From: Streptomyces deccanensis
GTDB lineage: Bacteria; Actinomycetota; Actinomycetes; Streptomycetales; Streptomycetaceae
Length of the DNA stretch: 64,000 nucleotides
Direction: 5' to 3'
Assembly (NCBI RefSeq): GCF_022385335.1
Contig: NZ_CP092431.1
Location: 1,364,001 to 1,428,000 of the forward strand
Shown here: positions 25,284 through 33,742 of the stretch, piece after piece
Layout: every line of letters starts with the position of its first letter
Numbering within the stretch: position 1 is the stretch's first letter
Made by a program: the position numbers and the translations under genes
The notes under the pieces: model-generated
Databases searched by the model: none
What the model saw: only the letters and a program-made list of their open reading frames with translations
What the model was told of the DNA's origin: nothing

Positions 25284-26287
25284 CGTGCGCTCTCCAGTCC
25301 GTCCAGCCAGGCGATGACCGGCTTGACCGTCTCGGCGGAGTTGGCCTCCAGGATCAGCCCGTGGCCGTTGCCGACGATGCCGGCGTCGGCCAGCGGGAGC
25401 AGTTCGGCGTCCGCGCCCACCGTGCGCAGGAACTCGACCAGGGGCGGGGACTGGGCGGCGCTGCCGGACGCGCTGCCGGTGACGACCGCGATGGGGGTGC
25501 CGCTGAGGCCGGGGATGCGGTGACCCGCGGGGTCGGCCTTCAGCCGGTCGGGGGAGTCGATGGCCGGCTCGGTGGTGAGCTCGGCGTACGTCAGGCCGTA
25601 GGTGATCTCGCCGAGGCCGGGGAAGTCGGCGTACGGCGGTCCCATCGGTTCGATCGCGACGATGGCCTCGACCAGGTCGGGACGCCGGTTCGCGGCGAGC
25701 CAGCCGCCCGGGCTGCCGGCGGAGTGGGTGATGAGCACCGCCGGGCCGATCCGGTCCAGCAGGGCGGCGACGCGCTCCCCGTCCAGTCGCTGGCCCTCGG
25801 CGAAGTCGGCCAGGAAGAAGCCCATCGCCGAGGTGAGCTGCTGGAACTCGGGGCCGTCGAAGGTGCGGTCCCAGGGCCACTGGGTGTGGGACCCGGCGGC
25901 TTCCGGGGGCGCGAACAGGAAGCTCGCGAACTCCAGTGGCAGCGGCGGGGCCACCGGCCCCAGTCCGTCCGGGTGGTGCGGGGAGCGGCCGTGGCCGGGT
26001 CGGTCGACGACGTACACCGCGTATCCGGCGCGTACGAGGTCGTAGGCCCAGCCCGGTCGGCCGTCCGGGGTGCCGAGCCAGTCGGTGCCCTGGCCGCCGC
26101 CACCGTGGACCAGGACGAGCGGGTGGGGGCGGGTGACCTCCACGGGGGCCAGCCACTCGACGTAGAGCGGTCCGCGCGGAAGGGTGCCGTGCGGGGTGGG
26201 GATCTGCTCGCCCGGTATCCAGAAGAAACCGGTGCGGAGGGTGATCGGCTCGACCCGGTCGTCGAGATGGGGTGGGATGTCGGTCAT
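25280..26287 (-). CDS. Alpha/beta-hydrolase fold protein
   Basis: This is a 335-aa cytoplasmic alpha/beta hydrolase. The oxyanion-loop VLVHGGGGQGTDWLGTPDGRPG (in parts) lies near residue 60. The nucleophile elbow is THSAGSPGG with Ser near 193, and the likely catalytic His is in GNGHGLILEAN near 310. Thr replaces the first Gly of the GxSxG elbow. It is flanked by an FAD oxidase and a flavin monooxygenase in the same operon, so cleavage of an ester, lactone or C-C bond of an aromatic intermediate is likely. The exact reaction is not deducible. Confidence 0.86.
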   Translation of the reverse strand: MTDIPPHLDDRVEPITLRTGFFWIPGEQIPTPHGTLPRGPLYVEWLAPVEVTRPHPLVLVHGGGGQGTDWLGTPDGRPGWAYDLVRAGYAVYVVDRPGHGRSPHHPDGLGPVAPPLPLEFASFLFAPPEAAGSHTQWPWDRTFDGPEFQQLTSAMGFFLADFAEGQRLDGERVAALLDRIGPAVLITHSAGSPGGWLAANRRPDLVEAIVAIEPMGPPYADFPGLGEITYGLTYAELTTEPAIDSPDRLKADPAGHRIPGLSGTPIAVVTGSASGSAAQSPPLVEFLRTVGADAELLPLADAGIVGNGHGLILEANSAETVKPVIAWLDGLESAR

Positions 26288-26343
26288 GCTCGGTCGTCCT
26301 GTCTCGGCGGCCCAACAGGGAGGAGGGGCAAGGGAGTCGAGGC

Positions 26344-27585
26344 TCAGCGGGCCTCGGGCGGCGGGATCTCCAGGAGCAGGTTGGCCGTGTTGCGGAACGC
26401 CTGCTCGCGCAGCATCGGGTTGCGGTGGGTGAGGAGCGAGCTCATGTCGCGGAAGATCCGGTCGAACCGCTCGCCCTGGCGCATGGAGCCGGAGCCGACG
26501 ACACGCAGCAGGTCGTGTTCGAGCGTCTCCCAGAGCTGGATGATGATCTCCCGGACCACGCAGGCCAGGCTCCAGTCGTCGACGAAGGTGTACTCGCGGC
26601 TGCCGTCGACCGTGGCGCGGCAGAACTCCTCGTGCTGGGCGATGACGCCGTCCAGCGCCAGTTCGGCGGTCCTGATCTTCGTCCAGGCGGCGCCGTAGTG
26701 CCGCTGGTAGTCCACGTCGTACAGGCGGAGCTGGACGGGCGGGAGCGGGGTCTTGCGGGTGCGCATCAGGCGTTCGAACTCGTCGAGGGCGTGGTACAGC
26801 CCGCCCACGGCGAGGCTGGCCAGGGACACGGTGAAGGTGAGCAGCCCGCGTCCGGCGTACATGGGGTTGCCGTGCAGCTGGGAGCCGACGGTGCCGTCCT
26901 TGACCGGGATGTCGATCATGTTGGCGTCCTCGATGACGAGTTCGGCCTCGACGAAGGCGTCGGTGAAGCGGATGCTCTCCGATCCGGTGGCCTTCAGGCC
27001 GGTCGACTCGCCCCAGTTGTGTAGACGCTCGAAGGTCTCCTGGGGCGCGAGGAACATGCCCATCGCCGGGGCGGAGCCGTCCTCCTGCTCGACCATGCAC
27101 TGGCCGAGGTACCAGGTGGAGTGGGGGATGCCGGAGCAGTAGTCGACGACGCCGTTGAGGACGTATCCGCCGTCGGTCCTCTTCGCCCTGACCGTCGGCG
27201 CGGACACCGACGCGGCCCGGAAGTCGTGGTCGCCGAACGCCCGGTCCTGGACCTCCTCGGGGTACCAGGAGGCGACGTGGAGGGCGTGGTTCGCGGCCAG
27301 TGCGAAGCACCACGCGCTGCCCATGTCGCCGCGGGCGAGTTCCTTGCAGACGGCGAAGAACGTCCGGGGCGAGACCTCCAGGCCGCCGTACTTCTTCGGG
27401 ACGAACATGTCGTAGAAGCCGTTCGCGACGAACTGCTCGTGGACGTCGTCGGGGAGGTGGGTCAGCCGCTCCGCCTCCTCCTGGCGGGCGAGCAGTTCCT
27501 CGCGCATCGCCCGCGCCCGCCCGACGAGTTCCTCCGGCGAGGGCACGGCCAGGTCGGGCTGTGCGGCGGCGTGTGCTGTGGTCAT
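26344..27585 (-). CDS. Acyl-CoA dehydrogenase-fold flavin-dependent monooxygenase 1 (HsaA/HpaB-like)
   Basis: This is a 413-aa protein of the group D, two-component flavin monooxygenases, which use FADH2 or FMNH2 supplied by a separate reductase to hydroxylate phenols. Typical segments are LPDDVHEQFVANGFYDMFVPKKYGGLEV, ELARGDMGSAWCFALAANHALHVASWYP and YVLNGVVDYCSGIPHSTWYLG (in parts), which match HsaA-type rather than true acyl-CoA dehydrogenases. The catalytic Glu base of acyl-CoA dehydrogenases is not evident. TAGGAG precedes the ATG. The flavin reductase partner is encoded 29 bp upstream in the same operon. Confidence 0.88.
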   Translation of the reverse strand: MTTAHAAAQPDLAVPSPEELVGRARAMREELLARQEEAERLTHLPDDVHEQFVANGFYDMFVPKKYGGLEVSPRTFFAVCKELARGDMGSAWCFALAANHALHVASWYPEEVQDRAFGDHDFRAASVSAPTVRAKRTDGGYVLNGVVDYCSGIPHSTWYLGQCMVEQEDGSAPAMGMFLAPQETFERLHNWGESTGLKATGSESIRFTDAFVEAELVIEDANMIDIPVKDGTVGSQLHGNPMYAGRGLLTFTVSLASLAVGGLYHALDEFERLMRTRKTPLPPVQLRLYDVDYQRHYGAAWTKIRTAELALDGVIAQHEEFCRATVDGSREYTFVDDWSLACVVREIIIQLWETLEHDLLRVVGSGSMRQGERFDRIFRDMSSLLTHRNPMLREQAFRNTANLLLEIPPPEAR

Positions 27586-27614
27586 CGAATCTCCTAAGCG
27601 GGGCGGAGCCGGGT

Positions 27615-28781
27615 TCAGGCGAGGGGGCTCGCGTCGGTGGAGCGGCGCAGTCGGTCCTCGCGGCGCATCTCCAACGGGCGCCGCGCGTGCTGCCGCAGGA
27701 CGCCGGAGACCTGGGCCAGGTCGCCGGCCTCGTATCCCTCGACGAGCCGGCGGTGGTCGTCGAGGAGGGAACTGGAGGCGTAGCTCGCCGAGTCGAGCGC
27801 GCGCAGGTTGAGGCCCGGCAGGCACAGGCGGCGGTAGGTGTCGAGCAGGATCGTGGATCCGGCGAGTTCGACCATGTACTCGTGGAAGCGCTCGTTGGCG
27901 CGCACCCACCCCTCGGGGTCGGTGAACCGGCCGTCCTTGACGAAGCCGAGGGTGTCCTCCATCAGCTCGCGCAGCCGCGCCAGTTGGTCGGCGGTCACCT
28001 TGCCGACGGTCAGTTCCGCGACGCCCGTCTCGATGGCGAGCTTGGCCTTGTAGACGTCGTCGATGATCGAGTCGGGGACGGGTGCGATGAGGTACTCCCC
28101 CGCCTGACGCCGGATGAGCCCCTCGTCGGCGAGGGCGACCAGGGCGCGGTGGACCCGGCCCGCGTCCACGCCGAGTTCCTCGGCCCAGCGGCCGGTGTCG
28201 ATGACCTCCTCGACGTCGCTGCCGGCGTTCAGGACGCGGGCGCGGACCTCGCGCAGGACGTCGGCCTCCGGCGCCGTCTGCATCCGGCCGAAGCGGCCGC
28301 GGAAGTAGGCGAGCGGATGGCCGGGGTACGACATCGCCTCCTCGACATGCGCGAGGAACACATAGTGGGTGCCGGCCTCGACCTGTTCGGCGACCCGGCA
28401 GATCAGGTGGGCGATGGCACCAACCAGCAGGGGCGAGCCGTTCGACGCGGTCTCGGTGGGCACGCCGTCGTACTTGTCCGGCACGCGCGAGGCGAAGCGA
28501 GTGGCCAAGTCGACGTGGTCCTCGGCGAGGACGTTCACGGCGAAGGCGCCGCTGTCGCGGACCGCCGCGGCGGTGGCCGAGTTCCGGTTGAGGCAGATCA
28601 GCAGCATCGGGGGATCGTCGGTGAGCGAACTGACCGCGCTCGCGGTACTGCCGTACCGGATGCCGCCGCTCTCCGTCGTGATGACGGTGACGCCGGTGGC
28701 GAACCGTCCGATGACGTCGCGGAACTCCCGCGCGGTGACCGGACGGGAGCCGGACCGGGTGACGGATGACGGCGTGGACAT
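27615..28781 (-). CDS. Flavin reductase fused to a GntR/FCD transcriptional regulator
   Basis: This 388-aa protein joins two functions. Residues about 16-165 form an HpaC-like flavin reductase domain (FRDVIGRFATGVTVITT, SSLTDDPPMLLICLNRNSATA, and YFRGRFG at its end), expected to supply reduced flavin to the neighbouring monooxygenases. Residues about 170-235 form a GntR-like winged helix (WAEELGVDAGRVHRALVALADEGLI), and about 240-375 an FCD effector domain with the His-bearing helices ANERFHEYM, LLDDHRRL and RQHARRP. There is no frame break; ATG at 28781 has AGAGGAG nine bases upstream. It is the first gene of the minus operon, and an operator lies 63 bp upstream. Confidence 0.86.
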   Translation of the reverse strand: MSTPSSVTRSGSRPVTAREFRDVIGRFATGVTVITTESGGIRYGSTASAVSSLTDDPPMLLICLNRNSATAAAVRDSGAFAVNVLAEDHVDLATRFASRVPDKYDGVPTETASNGSPLLVGAIAHLICRVAEQVEAGTHYVFLAHVEEAMSYPGHPLAYFRGRFGRMQTAPEADVLREVRARVLNAGSDVEEVIDTGRWAEELGVDAGRVHRALVALADEGLIRRQAGEYLIAPVPDSIIDDVYKAKLAIETGVAELTVGKVTADQLARLRELMEDTLGFVKDGRFTDPEGWVRANERFHEYMVELAGSTILLDTYRRLCLPGLNLRALDSASYASSSLLDDHRRLVEGYEAGDLAQVSGVLRQHARRPLEMRREDRLRRSTDASPLA

Positions 28782-28843
28782 CACAACCAACTCCTCTGAA
28801 GTCCCGGACCGGCGCCATGTGGTGGCATGGAGCCTGCGGGGGA

Positions 28844-28854
28844 CTGTATGACGA
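28844..28854. promoter_or_regulatory. Regulon operator 4 (CTGT-ATG-ACGA), reductase-regulator operon
   Basis: The + strand reads CTGTATGACGA, 63 bp upstream of the fused reductase/regulator start. It is one base off TTGT-ATG-ACGA. It shares the divergent promoter region 28782-28988 with operator 5. Confidence 0.66.
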
Positions 28855-28945
28855 TCGCACAATGACGTAAAGAGGGAGGCGAGGGGCGATTACCAGAGTT
28901 GATGCACTGGTCGGCGGTCCCATCTAGCGCCGTTCTCTGCCTGCC

Positions 28946-28963
28946 TATAATATCGTCATACAA
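28946..28963 (+). promoter_or_regulatory. Promoter -10 (TATAAT) with regulon operator 5 (28953-28963)
   Basis: A perfect TATAAT at 28946-28951 is followed at once by operator 5, TTGTATGACGA on the minus strand (28953-28963). The site would cover the transcription start of monooxygenase 2, whose ATG is 26 bp further on. A clear -35 was not seen, which would fit an activator-dependent or weak promoter. Confidence 0.7.
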
Positions 28964-28988
28964 AGTTACGTGTCGAGAGGACAGCCCG

Positions 28989-30224
28989 ATGAGCGCAAGC
29001 CTGTATGCCGCGGACTCCGCCCCTCAGCCTGCGGCGGAGGGCACGGTCGATCACCTTCTCGAGGTGGCGACGCGGCTCCGCCCGGTCCTGCGGACCGCGC
29101 AGGCCGAGCACGAGGCGCTCGGTGGTTACTCGGAGGCGATCCACAAACAGCTGCTCGACGCCGGCTTCTACCGGATGCTCCACCCGAAGCGGTACGGGGG
29201 CCTCGAACTGCCGCTGGAGGACTTCCTCCGGGTGGCCGTGGAGATCTCCCGCGGCGACCCGGGTGTCGGCTGGTCCTTCGTCCTCGGCGCCGGACACGCC
29301 TGGCACGTGGCCTCCTTCTTTCCCGAACAGGCCCAGGAGGAGCTGTTCGCGGGAGACCTCATCGCGCCGGGGCGCACCATCCCGCGCGGCCGGGCGGTCC
29401 GCACCGCGCACGGCTACCGGCTGACCGGCACCTGGGACTACTGCTCGGGCTCGATGTGGAGCACCCACGCGATGCTCGTCGCCCACACCTTCACCGAGCG
29501 GGACGAGCCGCTCGGGCTGCGCGCGTTCATCGTCCCGCGATCCGACTACGAGATCCTCGACGACTGGTCCGGCGTCCTGGGCATGCGGGCCTCCAGCTCG
29601 AACTCGCTCCAGGTCACGGACGCGCTGGTCCCCGAACACCTCAGCGTGGTCTACGACTTCAAGGACCACACGCTGGGCGACACGGGCACCGTCGGCTACC
29701 GGCTGCACCGCAACCCGATGTACCTGGGCCGCACCCTGGCCTTCTTCAACTGTGAGCTCGTCGCCACCCAGATCGGCGTCGCCTGGGCGGCCTTCGACGC
29801 CTTCGACGAGCTCATGGCCACCCGCCCGACGAGCTTCCCTCCGATGATGCCGCGCACCGACTCCGCCGAGTTCCACCGCTGGTACGGCAAGATGCTCGCC
29901 CAGATCGACGCGGGCGAGACCCTGCTGCTCGGCGCGATGCGCCAGTACACCGAGCTGGGACGGCGCTGGGAACGCACCCGCCAGGAGTTCACGCCCGAGG
30001 ACGACGCCCGGCTGCGCGGCGTCATCCTGCAGGGCGCCCAGCTGGCGAACCAGGCCGTCGACCTGGCGTTCTCCACCGCCGGATCCAGCTCGGCACGGCT
30101 CGGGTCGCCCATGGAGAAGTACTACCGGGACGTCGCGATGTTCAAGACGCACATCGCCGCCAAGTGGGACGTCACCTACGGGTCGGTCTCACGCTTCCAC
30201 TTCGGACAGCCGCTGACTTTCTGA
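28989..30224 (+). CDS. Acyl-CoA dehydrogenase-fold flavin-dependent monooxygenase 2 (HsaA/HpaB-like)
   Basis: This is a 411-aa paralogue of monooxygenase 1, divergently transcribed from the reductase-regulator. Matching segments are IHKQLLDAGFYRMLHPKRYGGLELPL, EISRGDPGVGWSFVLGAGHAWHVASFFP and TGTWDYCSGSMWSTHAMLV (in parts). The enzyme would need reduced flavin from the fused reductase. Two oxygenases may act on different ring positions or successive intermediates, or may form a mixed tetramer; both are inference. The ATG at 28989 follows GAGAGG; the longer frame would start upstream of the promoter. Confidence 0.88.
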   Translation: MSASLYAADSAPQPAAEGTVDHLLEVATRLRPVLRTAQAEHEALGGYSEAIHKQLLDAGFYRMLHPKRYGGLELPLEDFLRVAVEISRGDPGVGWSFVLGAGHAWHVASFFPEQAQEELFAGDLIAPGRTIPRGRAVRTAHGYRLTGTWDYCSGSMWSTHAMLVAHTFTERDEPLGLRAFIVPRSDYEILDDWSGVLGMRASSSNSLQVTDALVPEHLSVVYDFKDHTLGDTGTVGYRLHRNPMYLGRTLAFFNCELVATQIGVAWAAFDAFDELMATRPTSFPPMMPRTDSAEFHRWYGKMLAQIDAGETLLLGAMRQYTELGRRWERTRQEFTPEDDARLRGVILQGAQLANQAVDLAFSTAGSSSARLGSPMEKYYRDVAMFKTHIAAKWDVTYGSVSRFHFGQPLTF

Positions 30225-30261
30225 GACCCCCGTCGCCATATCTACCGAAGAGAGAACCTCC

Positions 30262-30681
30262 ATGGCCATCGCCCCCAAGGACGTCGTCCAGGCCTTCGTC
30301 GACGCGCTCAACCGCCAGGACTGGGACCGTCTCGGCGAACTGATCACACCGGACTTCACCTACACGATCCAGGCCTACGACCTGCCGGGCGCCGGAACGC
30401 CGATGACCGGGGAGACCCTGGTCGGGGTCCTCTCGCAGATGCTCGCGCTCTTCGACGCGACCGGCCCCCAGATCGAGATCACCCGCCTCGTCGGCGACGG
30501 GGACTGTGTCGTCGCCGAGGCCGTGGGCAGCGGCTTCTTCCGCGACGGGAGCCGCTACGACAACCGGTACGCGAACGTGTACGAGATCTCCGGCGACCGG
30601 GTCAGCGCGGTCCGCGAGTACATGGACACACAGCACACCGCGCAGTCGTTCGCGGCGGTGACCTCCGGGCGGGAAGACTGA
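30262..30681 (+). CDS. SnoaL/NTF2-like small protein
   Basis: This is a 139-aa cone-shaped alpha+beta barrel protein (SnoaL-like, NTF2 superfamily). It shows VVQAFVDALNRQDWDRLGELITPDFTYTI at the start and the closing strands RYANVYEISGDRVSAVREYMDTQHTAQSF. Members act as isomerases, dehydratases or hydrolases on small ring compounds, or as ligand binders. It lies 37 bp behind monooxygenase 2 in one transcript, so it probably acts on a hydroxylated intermediate. It has GAGAGA upstream. Confidence 0.82.
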   Translation: MAIAPKDVVQAFVDALNRQDWDRLGELITPDFTYTIQAYDLPGAGTPMTGETLVGVLSQMLALFDATGPQIEITRLVGDGDCVVAEAVGSGFFRDGSRYDNRYANVYEISGDRVSAVREYMDTQHTAQSFAAVTSGRED

Positions 30682-30706
30682 GGCAGCGCGGATCGGCGAG
30701 GAGTCG

Positions 30707-30752
30707 CTGAAGGGGATCCAGGAGTGGCCTACAGCTCCTGGATCCCCTTCAG
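30707..30752. terminator. Terminator hairpin overlapping the end of GntR regulator C
   Basis: A perfect 18-bp inverted repeat (30707-30724 and 30735-30752) with a 10-nt loop lies between convergent genes. The right arm is also the last coding codons of the regulator on the minus strand. Confidence 0.88.
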
Positions 30753-31517
30753 GCCCTCAAGGACGTTGGCGGCCACGCGCCGCATGTGCTTGGTGTAGAT
30801 CTCGACCGCGGTGTCCGCGTCCCGCTGTCTGACGGCGGCGACGATGTCGCGCAGTTCCTGGATCACTTCGGCGTGGTTCGTCGACATGCCCTTGACCACC
30901 AGGACGCGCACCTTGGCCTGGACGCCCTCCACCAGCTGCCGCAGCACCTCGCTGCCGGCGCCCTCGTGCAGGACGGCGTTGAAGTCGCGCCGCGCGTCCA
31001 GCACGTCACGCGGCTCGGCGTCGTCCCGCGAGGCGACCTCGGCGAAGTGCTCCGCCGCCGCTTCGAGGGCGTACACCTTGGAACGCGGCGCCTTCTCGAT
31101 GAACCGTCGCACCAGCAGCGTCTCCAGCGCGCACCGGGCCTCGTAGAGGTCACGCGCCTCGTCCGGGGTGGGCGCCGCGACCACGGCGCCCTTTTGGGGC
31201 ACGACCTTGATCAGCCCCTCGGAGGTCAGTTCCCGCAGTGCCTCCCGGACCGTGGTGCGGGAGACGTCGAGCTGCTCGACGAGCTCGCGCTCGACGAGAC
31301 GGCGGCCCGGCTCCAGGCGGAAGTCGAGGATCGCCTCGCGCAGCGCCGTGACGACCTGCTCGCGCAGCGGTGCGGCGACACGGCCGACGGGGCTGGTGGT
31401 CCAGGCCGGGGCGAGAGAGGTCGAGTTCGAAGTCGAGCCCGAGGTCGCGGTCGCGGTGGTGGTCGCGGCCGAGGTCGTGGTCGCGGTCGTGGTCAAGGGC
31501 TTAGGGGCCCGTGGCAT
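30729..31517 (-). CDS. GntR-family (FadR/FCD) transcriptional regulator C
   Basis: This is a 262-aa regulator. The first 40 residues are a Thr/Ala/Ser-rich low-complexity tail. A winged helix follows (about 50-115; [47 protein letters not shown] in parts, wing [12 protein letters not shown]), then an FCD domain with [13 protein letters not shown] and [13 protein letters not shown]. The DNA-binding helix is nearly the same as in regulator A, so they may compete for or share operators. It starts 6 bp after the upstream alcohol dehydrogenase stop and is therefore the tenth gene of the operon beginning at 38967, which gives it a feedback role. Confidence 0.88.
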   Translation of the reverse strand: MPRAPKPLTTTATTTSAATTTATATSGSTSNSTSLAPAWTTSPVGRVAAPLREQVVTALREAILDFRLEPGRRLVERELVEQLDVSRTTVREALRELTSEGLIKVVPQKGAVVAAPTPDEARDLYEARCALETLLVRRFIEKAPRSKVYALEAAAEHFAEVASRDDAEPRDVLDARRDFNAVLHEGAGSEVLRQLVEGVQAKVRVLVVKGMSTNHAEVIQELRDIVAAVRQRDADTAVEIYTKHMRRVAANVLEGLKGIQEL

Positions 31518-31523
31518 GATCCC

Positions 31524-32642
31524 TCACTCCTGTGTGGGTGGTTGATGGCGGAAGGACGTGATGACCCCGCTGAGGTCCCGGAACTCTCCGGAGGCGTACA
31601 GCGCCTCGTTGATCCGGTCGAGGGTGTACCGCGCCGTCACGATCGGCCGGGCGTCGTACTCGCCGCTCTCCAGGAGCTCCACGCAGCGGGGCAGGTCGCG
31701 GGACATCACGCTCTGGCCGTTCTGGCAGGACAGGATCCGTCTGCCGTGGATCGCGACGGCGTTCTGCGGCAGCGAGATCCGGCCGTCCGCCCACTGCACG
31801 CCCGTCAGCACGACCGTCCCGGCCCGCCGTGACATGGCGACCGCCTGCTGCACCGCCTGTTCAGGGCCAGCGGCCTCGACGACCACGTCGGCGCCCCGCC
31901 CCTCGGTGAGGGACCGCACCTGTTCGACGGGATCGCCCTGGGTGGGGTCCACGACGTCGGTCGCCCCCAGCCCGGCGGCCGTGGCACGGCGGTCGGCCAG
32001 CAGGTCCACCCCGATGATCCGGCCGGCGCCGACGACCCGGGCGGCCTGCACGCACCACAACCCCAGGTGTCCCAGACCGACGACCGCGACGGACGCTCCC
32101 GGCGGGACCTCCGCCACGTTCACGATCGCGCCGTGCCCGGTGGTGATGCCGCAGCCCAGCAGGCTCAGGTGCGGGGCGGGCAGCGAACTGCGCACCGGCC
32201 ACACCTGGCTGCGGTCCGCGAGGATGAACTCGGCGTACGCTCCGACGCCGCCGGCCGCCCGGACCGGGCCGTTTATGGAGTCGGTGGCGATGACCGGCTC
32301 GGGCCCGTCGAAGAGACGGGCGCACTGGTCCGGCCGGCCGATGCCGCAGTAGAAGCACGCGTCGCACTGGGGCGTCCCGGCGACGACCACGAGATCACCG
32401 ACGCCGTAGCCGCGGGCGTGGGCATGGGCCCCGCCGCCGCAGCGCTCGACCACGCCCAGCGCGGTGTGTCCGAGCACGACCGGCGGTTTCTTGCCGCGCA
32501 TCGCCCGCCAGCCGAGCCAGTCGGTGGAGCAGAACGGCGCGGCGACCGTCCGTACCAGGACCTCGTGCTCGTCCGGGTCGCGCAGGGTGAGCTCCCGGAC
32601 TGGCATGGGGGCGCCGAACGCCTCCAGCACCGCTGCTCTCAT
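31524..32642 (-). CDS. Zinc-dependent alcohol dehydrogenase 1 (MDR family)
   Basis: This is a 372-aa medium-chain dehydrogenase. The catalytic-zinc Cys is in APFCSTDWLGW and the His in VLGHTALGVVE. The second zinc lobe is reduced: CDACFYCGIGRPDQC carries Cys residues as in NAD-dependent ADHs. The Rossmann motif is VVGLGHLGLWCVQAA. Its substrate would be an alcohol or aldehyde from the catabolic route; two related ADHs lie side by side. ATG at 32642 follows GGGAGCGGAG. It is in the ten-gene minus operon. Confidence 0.9.
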   Translation of the reverse strand: MRAAVLEAFGAPMPVRELTLRDPDEHEVLVRTVAAPFCSTDWLGWRAMRGKKPPVVLGHTALGVVERCGGGAHAHARGYGVGDLVVVAGTPQCDACFYCGIGRPDQCARLFDGPEPVIATDSINGPVRAAGGVGAYAEFILADRSQVWPVRSSLPAPHLSLLGCGITTGHGAIVNVAEVPPGASVAVVGLGHLGLWCVQAARVVGAGRIIGVDLLADRRATAAGLGATDVVDPTQGDPVEQVRSLTEGRGADVVVEAAGPEQAVQQAVAMSRRAGTVVLTGVQWADGRISLPQNAVAIHGRRILSCQNGQSVMSRDLPRCVELLESGEYDARPIVTARYTLDRINEALYASGEFRDLSGVITSFRHQPPTQE

Positions 32643-32653
32643 CTCCGCTCCCG

Positions 32654-33742
32654 TCAGAAGACGAACACGCCCGAGAGATCCTCGAGCCGTTCGGACCGCT
32701 CCAGAGCGGTGTTGATGTCGTCGAGCCGATACGTGGAGGTGATGACCGGCGACGGGTCGAGCGCGCCGCGTTCGAGCAGACGGATGTACGCGGGGAGGTC
32801 GCGGCGCATGCGGACGTTGCCGTTCTGGGTGCTGAGCACCTGCCGGCTCTGGACGGCGAGGGGGATCTGCCCGAACGTGACCTGACCGGCCACGTCCTTC
32901 AGGCCGGAGAGCACGACGGTGCCGGCCCGCCGGGAGATCTCCAGCGCCAGGCGCTGTGCGGCGGGCGGTCCGGCCGCCTCGATGACCTTGTCGGCCCCTC
33001 GTCCCCGGGTCACGCCCCGTACGGCCTCCAGCGCGTCCTCGGGTGCGACGGCGGCCGTGGCCCCCACCTTGGTCGCCACGCCGCGGCGCTCCTCCTCGGG
33101 TTCGATCACGACGACCTCGCGGGCCCCGGCCAGCCGCGCTGCCTGGACGGCCCACAGCCCCAGGTGTCCCGCTCCCACGACGGCGACCACCTCGTCGGGT
33201 CGGACGCGGGCGACGTTGAGGACCGCCCCGACCCCGGTGGTGACCCCGCATCCGAGGAGCGAGAGCACCTCCCAGGGCAGGTCCGTGTCGACGGGAAAGA
33301 CCTGGTTCTGCGAGACGTTCATGATCTCGGCGTAGCCGCCGACGCATCCGGCGGCGTTCACCACCAGCCCGTCCGAGGTCCGGGCGACGTCCGGGTAGAC
33401 ACCGCCGAGGTCGAACAGCTCCGAGCACTGGTCGGGGCGGCCGATGCCGCAGTAGAAGCAGTGGCCGCACTCGGGTGTGCCGGGGACGACGACGCGCTGG
33501 CCCACCTCGATGCCGCGGACCTGGCTGCCGACCTCGACGACCTCGCCGGCCGAGGCGTGACCGAGGATCGTCGGCGGGACCTTGCCGAGGCGGCCGTGGA
33601 AGCTGGTGACGTCGGTGGAGCAGAACGGCGTCGCCCTGGTGCGGACCAGCACACGGGTGGGCGCGAGGTCGAGCAACTCCACCTCCTCGACGGTCAGGGG
33701 CTGTTCGAAGCCCCGCAGCAGGGCCGCTCTCATCGTCGTCAT
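32654..33742 (-). CDS. Zinc-dependent alcohol dehydrogenase 2 (MDR family)
   Basis: This is a 362-aa paralogue of the next gene. It keeps ATPFCSTDVTSFHG (zinc Cys), ILGHASAGEVVEVG, CGHCFYCGIGRPDQC and VVGAGHLGLWAVQAA. The two proteins are alike along their whole length and share CYCGIGRPDQC-type lobes, indicating tandem duplication and later divergence. Its ATG overlaps the stop of the SDR gene (ATGA). Confidence 0.9.
   Translation of the reverse strand: MTTMRAALLRGFEQPLTVEEVELLDLAPTRVLVRTRATPFCSTDVTSFHGRLGKVPPTILGHASAGEVVEVGSQVRGIEVGQRVVVPGTPECGHCFYCGIGRPDQCSELFDLGGVYPDVARTSDGLVVNAAGCVGGYAEIMNVSQNQVFPVDTDLPWEVLSLLGCGVTTGVGAVLNVARVRPDEVVAVVGAGHLGLWAVQAARLAGAREVVVIEPEEERRGVATKVGATAAVAPEDALEAVRGVTRGRGADKVIEAAGPPAAQRLALEISRRAGTVVLSGLKDVAGQVTFGQIPLAVQSRQVLSTQNGNVRMRRDLPAYIRLLERGALDPSPVITSTYRLDDINTALERSERLEDLSGVFVF

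Noticed and set aside
26344..30224. True acyl-CoA dehydrogenases for the two paralogous flavoproteins
   Set aside because: The HsaA/HpaB-like segments, the adjacent flavin reductase and the lack of an evident catalytic Glu or electron-transfer flavoprotein genes favour flavin monooxygenases.
30262..30681. Polyketide cyclase in an antibiotic cluster
   Set aside because: The SnoaL-like fold is broad. No polyketide synthase or NRPS gene occurs in the window.
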